Below, piece by piece: positions 15,237 through 22,603 of a stretch of DNA of 22,720 bases. The DNA is from Azoarcus sp. (GTDB taxonomy: Bacteria > Pseudomonadota > Gammaproteobacteria > Burkholderiales > Rhodocyclaceae), in contig JAITCV010000159.1 in assembly GCA_031282905.1 (NCBI GenBank), positions 1-22,720 on the forward strand. The letters are read 5' to 3'. The translations under genes were made by a program, and so were the position numbers. The notes under the pieces are model-generated. The model worked only from the letters and a program-made list of their open reading frames with translations. It searched no databases and was not told where the DNA came from. Numbering within the stretch: position 1 is the first letter of the stretch; the number at the start of each line of letters is the position of its first letter.

Positions 15237-16490
15237 ATGCGTGCCTATGTCGTCGGCGGCGCGGTGCGCGACGCCCTGCTTGGACGCGCGGTGCAGGACC
15301 GTGACTGGGTCGTGGTCGGCGAAACCCCGGAAGCGATGATCGCGCGCGGCTTTCTGCCGGTCGGGCGCGACTTCCCGGTGTTTCTCCATCCGGAAACCCA
15401 TGAGGAATATGCGCTCGCCCGCACCGAACGCAAAAGCGGACAGGGTTACACCGGTTTCGTCTGCCATGCCGCCCCCGACGTCACGCTCGAAGAAGACCTG
15501 TTGCGCCGCGATCTCACCATCAACGCCATCGCCCGTGAAGCCGACGGCAGCCTGATCGACCCGTATGGCGGGCTGCGCGACCTCGAAGCCCGCGTGTTTC
15601 GCCACGTCAGTCCGGCCTTCGCCGAAGACCCCGTGCGCATCCTGCGCATCGCCCGCTTTGCCGCCCGCTACCCCGATTTTTCCATCGCGCCGGAAACCCT
15701 CGCCCTGACGCGGCGCATGGTCGCCAGCGGCGAACTCGACCATCTCGTCGCCGAACGGGTGTGGCAGGAATTCGCGCGCGGCCTGATGGAAGCCCGCCCC
15801 GCGCGGCTGATCGAAACCTTGCGCGCCTGCGGCGCGCTCGCCATCATCCTGCCCGAAGTCGACCGTTTGTTCGGCGTACCGCAAGTGGCGGCATACCATC
15901 CCGAAATCGACGCCGGTCTCCACACCCTGCTGACGCTCGACCATGCCGCGAACGCCGGATATCCCTTGCATGTGCGCTGGGCCTGCCTGCTCCACGACCT
16001 GGGCAAGGGAGAAACGCCCGCCGACATCCTGCCTCACCATTACGAACACGAAGCAAGAAGCGAACGGCTCGCTACCCAGGTCTCCCTCCGCCTCAAGGCC
16101 CCCGCCTCATGCCGCGAATTCGCGACCCTGTTCGCCCGCGAACATGGCTATTTCGGCAAGATCACCCAATTGCGCCCCGCAACCATCGTCACCCTCCTGG
16201 AACGTTGCGACGTACACCGCCGTCCGGCGCGTTTTCACGACCTGCTCGATGCCGCCGCCTGCGACTATTTCGGCCGTGGTGGCCAATGGCCCACGCCCTG
16301 GCCTCCCGCCGCGCGCTGGCGCGCCGCGCTCGCCGCTTTCGCCAGTGTGGACGTGGGCGCGCTCGCCCGCGCCACCGTCCGGCGCGAGTACATCCCCGCC
16401 AACATCCATGCCGCACGGGTAGTAGCGCTCAGGGCACGGATGGCAGAGGACGGAGGCCATGCGGGCGGGACGCCCGCGCTCCCAGGATGA
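15237..16490 (+). CDS. cca: Multifunctional CCA tRNA nucleotidyltransferase
   Basis: Cca adds or repairs the CCA end of tRNAs. The N-terminal class II nucleotidyltransferase region starts MRAYVVGGAVRDALLG and has the metal-binding DRDWVVVG (DxD) plus RRDLTINAIA and DPVRILRIARFAARY. An HD phosphohydrolase domain follows (VRWACLLHDLGKGE), as in the multifunctional E. coli-type enzyme. I prefer ATG 15237 because GGGGA lies eight bases upstream and the family begins M-x-Y-x-V-G-G. An in-frame ATG at 15228 overlaps the slt stop (ATGA) and would add MNG. The last 11 residues (GHAGGTPALPG) are encoded by a REP-like palindrome at 16461-16484, so the natural C-terminus appears to have been replaced or extended by repeat sequence. 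Confidence 0.94.
   Translation: MRAYVVGGAVRDALLGRAVQDRDWVVVGETPEAMIARGFLPVGRDFPVFLHPETHEEYALARTERKSGQGYTGFVCHAAPDVTLEEDLLRRDLTINAIAREADGSLIDPYGGLRDLEARVFRHVSPAFAEDPVRILRIARFAARYPDFSIAPETLALTRRMVASGELDHLVAERVWQEFARGLMEARPARLIETLRACGALAIILPEVDRLFGVPQVAAYHPEIDAGLHTLLTLDHAANAGYPLHVRWACLLHDLGKGETPADILPHHYEHEARSERLATQVSLRLKAPASCREFATLFAREHGYFGKITQLRPATIVTLLERCDVHRRPARFHDLLDAAACDYFGRGGQWPTPWPPAARWRAALAAFASVDVGALARATVRREYIPANIHAARVVALRARMAEDGGHAGGTPALPG
16461..16484. repeat. REP-like palindrome inside the 3' end of cca
   Basis: GCGGGCG-GGA-CGCCCGC followed by GCTCCCA is the right-end form of the element seen at 7233-7258 and 7443-7468, with GCGGGCG in place of GAGGGCG. It is translated as the last residues of Cca, which stops four bases further on. 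Confidence 0.8.
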
Positions 16491-16675
16491 TGTTTCCCTC
16501 GCCGAAGGCGGCACTCAGCTCATGAATGTCGGCGTGGTTGGCGAGCATGTCGGGGAATCGTGCAAACTTCGCAGGATTTCCCGCTACGACAATGGCGAAA
16601 CGCTTGCCCCTGCGGATCGCAGGCGTGAGGTTCGCCACGGTATAATTCCGACATCCATTCAATCCGTGGCCTGCC
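16491..16675. other. Short intergenic stretch, possible decayed gene on the minus strand
   Basis: On the minus strand a stretch from about 16640 to 16500 reads RRGKRFAIVVAGNPAKFARF and then MLANHADIHELSAAFGEG. It looks protein-like but leads into the REP-like palindrome at the end of cca. I do not recognise the family. It may be a remnant of a lost gene. Confidence 0.25.
16641..16646 (+). promoter_or_regulatory. Probable -10 element
   Basis: TATAAT preceded by CGG lies 30 bases upstream of the ATG at 16676. No good -35 hexamer is visible at 16-18 bases. The resulting leader would be about 23 bases. Confidence 0.45.
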
Positions 16676-17092
16676 ATGTCGCGCAAGAAACTGCCCATCG
16701 GTATTCAGACCTTCGCCAAAATTCGCGAAGCGGATTACTACTATGTCGATAAAACGCCTTTTGCCCTGAAACTGATCGAAGAAGGCACCGCGTACTTCCT
16801 CTCTCGTCCGCGCCGTTTCGGCAAGAGTTTGTTCCTGGACACCCTGGCGGAATTGCTCGCGGGCAACGAACCCTTGTTTCGGGGCTTGTATTGCCACGAC
16901 AAATGGGATTGGAGCATCAAATATCCGCTGATCCGCATCAGCTTTGGTGGCGGGTTGGCGAAAAATCTCGAAGACCTGAGTGCCAGTATTCGCTTTCAAT
17001 TGCACACCAATGCAAAACGCTTGGGAGCGGCATTGGCGGATGACAGCAAGAAGGCACGCAATGTGGTGGGGTTTGCGGTAGAGACAGTTTGA
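16676..17092 (+). pseudogene. Truncated AAA-ATPase-like / PD-(D/E)XK family protein (N-terminal fragment)
   Basis: The 138 residues start MSRKKLPIGIQTFAKIREAD, then YYVDKTPFALKLIEEGTAYF, then LSRPRRFGKSLFLDTLAELL. This is the N-terminal pattern of AAA-ATPase-like proteins (PF09820) that normally run to about 500 residues with a C-terminal DUF1703/PD-(D/E)XK nuclease-like domain. RPRRFGKSL is the Walker A-like nucleotide-binding loop of this family. The similarity stops near LGAALADD (residue 120), before the expected VLVDEYDKP Walker B region, and is replaced by KKARNVVGFAVETV and a stop. The rest of the gene is absent from the downstream 157 bases. I therefore call it a 3'-deleted remnant. 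A short stable protein is possible but would lack Walker B. Confidence 0.8.
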
Positions 17093-17138
17093 GATTTGGA
17101 GGGGGCGAGTAAATATCCCCCTCGGCTGGACCGCCGCA

Positions 17139-17166
17139 TGGATTGCCTACGCTCCTCGCAATGATG
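17139..17166. repeat. Dispersed intergenic repeat, TGGATTGC...CGCAATGATG type
   Basis: TGGATTGCCTACGCTCCTCG followed by CAATGATG is the inverse orientation of the repeat at 5676-5705. It lies just after the break in the truncated ATPase gene and may mark the deletion junction. The rest of 17093-17249 shows no gene. Confidence 0.5.
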
Positions 17167-17222
17167 AGTTCAAGACATGTTTGTTTTGATGAAACTTTTG
17201 ATCGGCGGGCGACTGTCGGCAC

Positions 17223-17240
17223 GGCATGGCGCGCCATGCC
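17223..17240. repeat. Perfect 18-bp palindrome after the PstS-like gene
   Basis: GGCATGGCGCGCCATGCC is its own reverse complement. It lies 10 bases past the stop (17250) of the last gene of the minus-strand cluster. No U-tract follows on the minus strand, so it is at best a non-canonical transcript-end hairpin. Confidence 0.7.
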
Positions 17241-17249
17241 CTTGCCAAG

Positions 17250-17720
17250 CTAATTGGTTGCTGTTATCGGCAGCTTGAACAGCACCTTGAGTTTCGCGTC
17301 GGCTGCGCCAACAGGCAGGTAGCCGATGGCGTTGGGGTTTTTGGCCAGCAGTTCGCGCGCTTCGGCTTGATTCGAGGCTTCGAGTGGCGGCCGCACGCGG
17401 CCGCTGAAGACGAGCCGCGACCAGTATGCCCGTACCTGTACCGGATTCTTGCCGGTGAGCAATTGGTAGAACTGGTTGCGAACCAGACCGGAGGGCAGGT
17501 CGATCAGGGTGACCGGGGTGCCGTCCCGCAGGGTGGTGCGGTGGCCGAGGAAAAGTTGCGCTGCTTCTTCCAGGCTGAGAGTGCTGATTTCACCATTGAT
17601 CGCGGTGACGAGTTGCACCGCGTTCTCTTTTTCCTGGGCGTGGACGCTGGAAAGAGCCGCGGTGGCGAGCAACATGCAGCGCGCGAGAAACGAAGAGGTG
17701 AAAGGCTTAGAACGTGACAT
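17250..17720 (-). CDS. Half-size PstS-like periplasmic substrate-binding-domain protein
   Basis: This 156-residue protein starts with a signal peptide (FLARCMLLATAALSSVHA, cleavage near AQEK). The mature part resembles one lobe of a phosphate-type periplasmic binding protein: ISTLSLEEAAQLFLGHRTTL, LIDLPSGLVRNQFYQLLTGK, YWSRLVFSGRVRPP and NPNAIGYLPVG. PstS proteins are about 320-350 residues, so only about half of a canonical binding protein is present; proteins of this size exist as a family of their own and are often auto-annotated as phosphate ABC transporter substrate-binding. No permease or ATPase gene is nearby, so a transport role is doubtful. The start overlaps the porin stop by 14 bases, implying cotranscription and coupling. 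A sensing role beside the GGDEF-EAL protein is inference. Confidence 0.85.
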   Translation of the reverse strand: MSRSKPFTSSFLARCMLLATAALSSVHAQEKENAVQLVTAINGEISTLSLEEAAQLFLGHRTTLRDGTPVTLIDLPSGLVRNQFYQLLTGKNPVQVRAYWSRLVFSGRVRPPLEASNQAEARELLAKNPNAIGYLPVGAADAKLKVLFKLPITATN

Positions 17721-18945
17721 CGACGCTTACGCCCACGGTATTGATGGAGCGATCCCGCATGTTTGCATTGAATGGATCGCGTGCGAAAAAATTGCCCCAG
17801 CCCTTGCCGCTGATGCGGGCGTGGTTGAACTCCAGTTTGAGCGCGGCATTGCGATGAAAATCCCAGCGCGTGCCGACGGTGATGCTGCGCTGTGACAGGT
17901 TGCGCGCGCTGGTGAAGGCGTCGATTGCGGCGTCGAGCATGGGGACGCCTGTCTGGTTCGGCGCAACAGAGGGCTTGTCTTCGGTGTGGCGGGCCAGGGT
18001 CAGATAGGGTGTCCAGTTGCCGAAACGGCGGGCGGCAGTGACTTCCCAGGCATGGGCGTCATGGGTGTAGAGCCTGGAATTGAGGCGGACGTATTCGCCG
18101 ATCAGCAGCCAGATGCCATCGTCCCATTGCGCGCCCACCGCGCTGAAAGTGGAAAACCCCTTGTTGCCGGAGATTTGGGCGAGAATGGAATCGGCATATC
18201 CTGGAAGAATGGGATCGAGTTGATGGAGGCCCGCGCCGAGCGCGAGGAAATCGGCGCCGCTCCATTTGATCGCAAAATCGGATTCGACATAACCGGCGAA
18301 CAGGGTGAGCCGGTCGGTGGCGGCGGTGACGTTGAGCCCGCGCGTGTTGCTGAGGTGACTGTTGCCGCCTTGGTAGATGGCCAGCACGCTGTCGCCGAAA
18401 TAAGGGTGGACTTCGATGTTGGTGTTGCCGAAATCGCCGCGGAACAGGAAGTCGATGCCGTCGAGATCCTGGAAGGGGTTGAGGCTGTAGACCTCGGTGG
18501 GCGGACGTACCCAGGGATGGGCGTAGTTGATGTCGACGGTGTCCGAATGCATGAAGAACGGCACGCGCAGCCGACCGGCGCGCACGGTGAAATAGGGGGT
18601 CGGACTGTAGGAAAGAAAGGCGAGACTGGCGCGCGGTTCGTAGCTGCCAAGCGGATCTTCCCGGCTGGTGATCTGCACCACGACGGAGGCGCGTTGCCCG
18701 AGCGCCATGTTGCCCTGGATGCCGACGATGGTGTCGGGGCCGAAATCGGGGTTTTCCGCGCCGGGATGGTTGATGCTGGGACGGATGAAACGCAGATCCG
18801 ATTGCCCGGTCGCCACCATGCCGATGGTGGCGAAACCGGACAACTGGAATGGCGGCGCTTCGGCATGCAGGCTGGGGGCGAAAAGAAACGGACCGAAGAC
18901 AGCAAGGCCGAAAACGACGAGACCGAAGCGGATGAGACGGGGCAT
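17707..18945 (-). CDS. Porin-like outer-membrane beta-barrel protein
   Basis: The 412-residue protein has a signal peptide (RFGLVVFGLAVFGPFLFAPS, cleavage near LHAEA). The mature part alternates hydrophobic and polar residues in strand-like stretches, for example RASVVVQITSREDPL, YFTVRAGRLRVPFFM, RLTLFAGYVESDF, WLLIGEYVRLNSRLY and WTPYLTLARHTED. It ends SVDVTF, with the C-terminal Phe needed for BAM recognition. This fits a porin or other outer-membrane channel; the solute is unknown. The start is ATG 18945 (MPRLIRFG). It overlaps the TGA of the upstream GGDEF-EAL gene by one base (TGATG), so reinitiation is likely. A TTG at 18948 would add one residue and is unnecessary. The 3' end overlaps the PstS-like gene by 14 bases. 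Confidence 0.87.
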   Translation of the reverse strand: MPRLIRFGLVVFGLAVFGPFLFAPSLHAEAPPFQLSGFATIGMVATGQSDLRFIRPSINHPGAENPDFGPDTIVGIQGNMALGQRASVVVQITSREDPLGSYEPRASLAFLSYSPTPYFTVRAGRLRVPFFMHSDTVDINYAHPWVRPPTEVYSLNPFQDLDGIDFLFRGDFGNTNIEVHPYFGDSVLAIYQGGNSHLSNTRGLNVTAATDRLTLFAGYVESDFAIKWSGADFLALGAGLHQLDPILPGYADSILAQISGNKGFSTFSAVGAQWDDGIWLLIGEYVRLNSRLYTHDAHAWEVTAARRFGNWTPYLTLARHTEDKPSVAPNQTGVPMLDAAIDAFTSARNLSQRSITVGTRWDFHRNAALKLEFNHARISGKGWGNFFARDPFNANMRDRSINTVGVSVDVTF

Positions 18946-21410
18946 CAATGGTTTTCCTGGCGAACCGCGACCAGCAACTGACAGATATCAGCCGCCGCGA
19001 TTGGGCGTGAGAATAGGTAACCTTGGCCAAAATCGCAACTTATTGCTCTGAGCATATTCTCTTGGTCTTCATCCTCGATGCATTCGGTGACCACCGACAT
19101 GCCCAGGTCGTGGGCAAGGCTGATGCTGTGGCGAACGATGGCGCGCAGCCTGGGATCGGTGGTGATGGTGCTGACGAACGAGCCGTCGAGTTTGATGATG
19201 TCGCAAGGAATGGTGTGCAGGTAGGAGAGCGCGGAGTAGCCCGTGCCGAAATCATCGATCAACACGGCGATGCCGGATTCGCGCAGGCGGCGCAGGGTTT
19301 CGCCCGCGGGGCCGTTGGAACGGGTGATCAGGCTTTCGGTGACTTCGAAGCGCAGGCTTTCGGGGGCGAGGTCATAGCTGGAGATGATGCCGAACAATTC
19401 ATCGGCGAGATCGGGGCGGGCAAGCTGGCGGGCGGAGAGGTTGACGCTCACCGGCGGTGGCTTGGAGCCCGTTTGTTTGTGCCATTCCTGGATGTCCTGG
19501 CAGGTGCGCCGGAGCACGAACATCCCCAGGGGGTGGATCAGATCGAGCGATTCGGCGAGCGGAATGAACTTGGCGGGCGAAATCATGCCCTGGGTGGGGT
19601 GGGGCCAGCGCGCCAGCGCTTCGAAGCTGGCGATGCTGTGATCGAACAGGCGGACGATGGGCTGGTAATGGACGGCAAGCTCTTCATTGGCGAGGGCGTT
19701 GCGCAGATCGGTTTCGAGCCGCAGCGTGCTCAGGGCGTTGGTGTGCATCGACGCCTGGAAAACCTGGATCGGCGAGGAAGAACCGTTGCGCCGCGCGGCT
19801 TGCAGGGCATTGTCGGCATCGCGCAACAAGGTTTCGGCGTCGGCGCCGTTGTCGCTCATCGACAGGCCGATGTGGCATTTCGTGTGCAGGATCTGGTGGG
19901 TGTTGAGCGCGGTGAAATCGGGCAGGCTGACAAGCTTGCTGGCGATTTCCGTGGCGTGTTCGGCATCGACGACGTTGTGCAGCAGCACGATGAACTGGTC
20001 GCCGCCCGAGCGGGCCACGATATCCCCGGCCGAGAGCGAGGAAGCCAGGTGGCTGGCGACATCGCGCAGCAGGCTGTCACCGGCGGCGTGACCGTAGCTG
20101 TCGTTGATCAGGTGGAAGCGTTCGAGGTTGATCGCCAGCACCGCGAAACGCTGGTGGTTGTCGCGGCGTTGCTGTGCCAGGGCCTGGCGCAGATGTTCCA
20201 GGAACAGCGCCTGGTTGGGCAGGCCGGTGAGGCCGTCGTGCAAGGCGTCGTGCAGCAGTTGCTGTTCGGCGCGCTTTCTCAGGTGAATGTCGCTGATCGA
20301 GCCCGCCATGCGGATGGCGCGGCCTTCGGCGTTGCGCAGGGCAACGCCCCGGGTCATGATCCAGTGATAGCCGCCGTCTTCGTGGCGAATGCGGTGTTCG
20401 AGCATGAACTGCGGGCTGATGCCCTTGAGGTGTTCGATCATGCGCATGCGGAAAATGCCGATTTCATCCGGATGCAGGTGTTCGAACAGCAGGGTGCTCT
20501 TGCCCTCCAGCGTGGCGGCGTCCGATACCAGACCATCGACGGTGATGCCCAGCAGTTCGCAGAAACGAGCGGAGTAATACCCCCGGTCGCCAACGATGTC
20601 CCAGTCCCACAGGCCATCGTTGGCGCCCTGGATCGACAGCGCATAGCGCTCCTCGCTGGCTTTCAGGCGGGCACTGGATTTTTGCAGTTCGTCGATGCGC
20701 TGCTGGAGCGCGCTGGCCATGATGTTGAAATGGCGGGCGAGGGTGGCGAGCTCGTCGCCCACATCGTCCTCCAAGCGGTGATCGAGATGACCATCGGTGA
20801 GCGCCTGGCTGCCCGCAACCAGCCGCGCCAGGCGTTTGGTGAGCAGATAGGCAATCACCGACAGCAAGATGATGGTAATGGCCAGTTCGGCGATCGCGAT
20901 CATCCAGCCCTGCCGCATGATCGCCTGACGGGCCGCGACCAGCGCGGAAACCGAGATGCCGAACTGGAGGTATCCCACCTCATTGCGCGCCAGCAGCAAG
21001 GGGGAACGCATGTGGATCAACGGGCTTTCGAGCAGGTTGGCGATGTCTTGCTTGTCGATATCCGTATTGGGTTGCGGCAGCGTGGTGAGCTGAGGCATGC
21101 CGGCGCGCAGCAGGAATTCGCCGGTCGCGTTGGTGATGCGGACATAGACCAGCCCATCCTCGGTATCGGCGAGCAACTCGTCGAGGGTGTCCTGCAAGGG
21201 CTTGAAATCGTCGCCGTAGGAAACCGCCATGGCGTGCAGCATGCTCGCGTTTTGGTTGATCAGCGTCGTGATGCTGGATTGGGTGGCTTCGTTCATCAGC
21301 CGCACGCTGTTGGCGAGCAGCAGGGTCAGGAACACGACCTGTACCACCGTACTGGCAAAAAGGAGCTTGGCCCGGATCGAACTGCCATGGAAGGGAAGCG
21401 GCATATGCAT
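18945..21410 (-). CDS. Membrane HAMP-PAS-GGDEF-EAL protein, probable c-di-GMP phosphodiesterase
   Basis: This 821-residue inner-membrane protein has a first helix at about 14-37, a periplasmic sensor region at about 38-165, a second helix at about 167-190, HAMP at about 190-245, PAS/PAC at about 255-375 (IQGANDGLWDWDIVGDRGYY), GGDEF at about 385-545 and EAL at about 560-810. The GGDEF signature reads GGDQF (469-473), with the usual acidic fourth residue replaced by Gln, so cyclase activity is doubtful. The EAL domain looks complete: FEALARW (Glu597), VNLSARQL, FEVTES, DDFGTGYS, KLDGSF, VVTECIED and DFGQGYLFS. It probably degrades c-di-GMP. The first of two ATGs, at 21410, lies six bases past the stop of the small ORF; the alternative is 21404. 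It overlaps the porin gene, and the set is probably one operon. Confidence 0.92.
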   Translation of the reverse strand: MHMPLPFHGSSIRAKLLFASTVVQVVFLTLLLANSVRLMNEATQSSITTLINQNASMLHAMAVSYGDDFKPLQDTLDELLADTEDGLVYVRITNATGEFLLRAGMPQLTTLPQPNTDIDKQDIANLLESPLIHMRSPLLLARNEVGYLQFGISVSALVAARQAIMRQGWMIAIAELAITIILLSVIAYLLTKRLARLVAGSQALTDGHLDHRLEDDVGDELATLARHFNIMASALQQRIDELQKSSARLKASEERYALSIQGANDGLWDWDIVGDRGYYSARFCELLGITVDGLVSDAATLEGKSTLLFEHLHPDEIGIFRMRMIEHLKGISPQFMLEHRIRHEDGGYHWIMTRGVALRNAEGRAIRMAGSISDIHLRKRAEQQLLHDALHDGLTGLPNQALFLEHLRQALAQQRRDNHQRFAVLAINLERFHLINDSYGHAAGDSLLRDVASHLASSLSAGDIVARSGGDQFIVLLHNVVDAEHATEIASKLVSLPDFTALNTHQILHTKCHIGLSMSDNGADAETLLRDADNALQAARRNGSSSPIQVFQASMHTNALSTLRLETDLRNALANEELAVHYQPIVRLFDHSIASFEALARWPHPTQGMISPAKFIPLAESLDLIHPLGMFVLRRTCQDIQEWHKQTGSKPPPVSVNLSARQLARPDLADELFGIISSYDLAPESLRFEVTESLITRSNGPAGETLRRLRESGIAVLIDDFGTGYSALSYLHTIPCDIIKLDGSFVSTITTDPRLRAIVRHSISLAHDLGMSVVTECIEDEDQENMLRAISCDFGQGYLFSRPIAAADICQLLVAVRQENH

Positions 21411-21416
21411 GGCGAC

Positions 21417-21614
21417 TTAATGTCTGGCTGGTCCGCGGATGGCGGCGCAGACCGTTATTTTGCCATCGCCAACGCGGACTTCGCGCTTCGGGAACGTATC
21501 GGCGAATTTCGCCGCGCGCGGGCGAATCGCCGCCTTGCCGACGGCATGAATGGCGATGGCGCGCATGCTGGACAGGCTTCGCGCCACCGGATTTCCCGAC
21601 ATGTCTCCTTCCAT
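21417..21614 (-). CDS. Small basic protein, 65 residues, unrecognised
   Basis: This ORF reads MEGDMSGNPVARSLSSMRAI, then AIHAVGKAAIRPRAAKFADTFPKREVRVGDGKITVCAAIRGPARH in sections. It is rich in Arg and Lys and has no signal peptide or membrane helix. GAGG lies five bases upstream of ATG 21614, and a second in-frame ATG at 21602 has GGAAGG just before it. It ends six bases before the GGDEF-EAL start, as a leading cistron would. I recognise no family. A real small protein is likely from the ribosome-binding site and spacing, but a leader ORF that sets translation of the next gene is equally possible. Its start region is one arm of the inverted repeat at 21613-21681. Confidence 0.55.
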   Translation of the reverse strand: MEGDMSGNPVARSLSSMRAIAIHAVGKAAIRPRAAKFADTFPKREVRVGDGKITVCAAIRGPARH

Positions 21615-21681
21615 TTGCCTCGTTCCTGCCTGAATCGTGCAACAACTATAACGCGATCATGCCCAAAGCTTCGAGGCAAAT
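21613..21681 (-). promoter_or_regulatory. Long-loop inverted repeat covering the ribosome-binding site of the small ORF
   Basis: ATTTGCCTCG (21613-21622) and CGAGGCAAAT (21672-21681) are perfect 10-base inverted repeats separated by 49 bases. In the minus-strand transcript the first arm lies immediately after the lgt stop. The second arm contains the GAGG ribosome-binding site and the first two bases of the ATG at 21614. Pairing would hide this start, so it could act as a translational switch. No terminator U-tract is present between lgt and the small ORF. Confidence 0.5.
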
Positions 21682-21682
21682 A

Positions 21683-22486
21683 TCAGGGTCGGCCACACTT
21701 GATGCCATGTGTATGGTAAAAAAGCAAGATGAAACCGATGACGATCATCGGCAGGCACAGCCATTGCGCAGTGCTGAGAGCGATGCCGAGTGGGTCGAAA
21801 ATACCCGCGTCGGGGGTACGGAAGAATTCGGCGGCAAAGCGCAGCACGCCATATCCAGCGAGAAAAAGCCCCGATGTCGCGCGCAGGGGCCGGGGTTTCG
21901 CGGCGAACCACCACAGGATGACGAAAAGCAACAGCCCTTCGCCCAGCATCTGGTAAATCTGCGAAGGATGGCGCGGCAGTTTGTCGACCCAGGGGAAATA
22001 CATCGCCCACGGCAGGTCGGCCGGTGCCGGACGTCCCCAGAGTTCGCCGTTGATGAAATTGCCGATACGTCCGGCGGCCAGCCCGATCGGCGTCAAGGGC
22101 GCGATGAAATCGGTGATTTGCCAGAAATTGCGCCCATGGCGGCGGCCGTAAAGCCACATCGCCAGCAGCACACCGAGAAAACCGCCGTGAAAGCTCATGC
22201 CGCCACGCCATATCTCGAGGATTTCGACCGGATGGGAAAAGTAATATGCGGGTTGGTAGAACAGCACTTCCCCCAGCCGGCCGCCGACGATGACCCCGAG
22301 CACGCCATGAAAAAGCAGGTCGTCGATCGCCTGCGGCGTCCAGTTCAACTCTGGGCGGCGGCGCACATGGATGCGCCCCAGCAGGACGAAACAGGTGAAT
22401 GCGGCAAGATAGGTAATCCCATACCAGCGGATGCTGAAAGGGCCAAAGGAGAGCGCGACGGGATCGAACTGGGGATGGATGAGCAT
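21683..22486 (-). CDS. lgt: Phosphatidylglycerol-prolipoprotein diacylglyceryl transferase
   Basis: Lgt attaches diacylglycerol to the lipobox cysteine of prolipoproteins in the inner membrane, the first step of lipoprotein maturation. The 267-residue protein starts MLIHPQFDPVALSFGPFSIR, the usual Lgt N-terminus. About seven hydrophobic segments are present. Signature regions visible are WYGITYLAAF, IVGGRLGEVLFYQP, GGMSFHGGFLG, AAGRIGNFINGELWGR (the Lgt signature) and RHPSQIYQMLGEG. The catalytically important His of MSFHGGFLG and the Arg of GRIGNFINGE are kept. The ATG at 22486 fits family length; its ribosome-binding site is weak. The downstream small ORF and GGDEF-EAL cluster may be read from the same transcript, with an inverted repeat between. 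The gene is divergent from the PfkB-type kinase. Confidence 0.96.
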   Translation of the reverse strand: MLIHPQFDPVALSFGPFSIRWYGITYLAAFTCFVLLGRIHVRRRPELNWTPQAIDDLLFHGVLGVIVGGRLGEVLFYQPAYYFSHPVEILEIWRGGMSFHGGFLGVLLAMWLYGRRHGRNFWQITDFIAPLTPIGLAAGRIGNFINGELWGRPAPADLPWAMYFPWVDKLPRHPSQIYQMLGEGLLLFVILWWFAAKPRPLRATSGLFLAGYGVLRFAAEFFRTPDAGIFDPLGIALSTAQWLCLPMIVIGFILLFYHTHGIKCGRP

Positions 22487-22567
22487 GGATGGATGTGCGG
22501 GGAAAATGGAGACGGGCGGAAGAGCGGTTTCTTTTCTCCGGAGGGGAAGAAGGCGATGTTACCTGTT

Positions 22568-22573
22568 TATAAT
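22568..22573 (+). promoter_or_regulatory. Probable -10 element for the PfkB-family gene
   Basis: TATAAT lies 30 bases before the ATG at 22604, preceded by CTGTT, which resembles an extended -10. No clear -35 is seen at the expected distance. Confidence 0.45.
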
Positions 22574-22603
22574 CCAGCCTTTCCAATATCGGGGATGCGT
22601 GCG

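Noticed and set aside
19023..21719. 898-codon plus-strand open frame
   Set aside because: It is antisense to the GGDEF-EAL protein, whose motifs are unambiguous; its length reflects codon bias.
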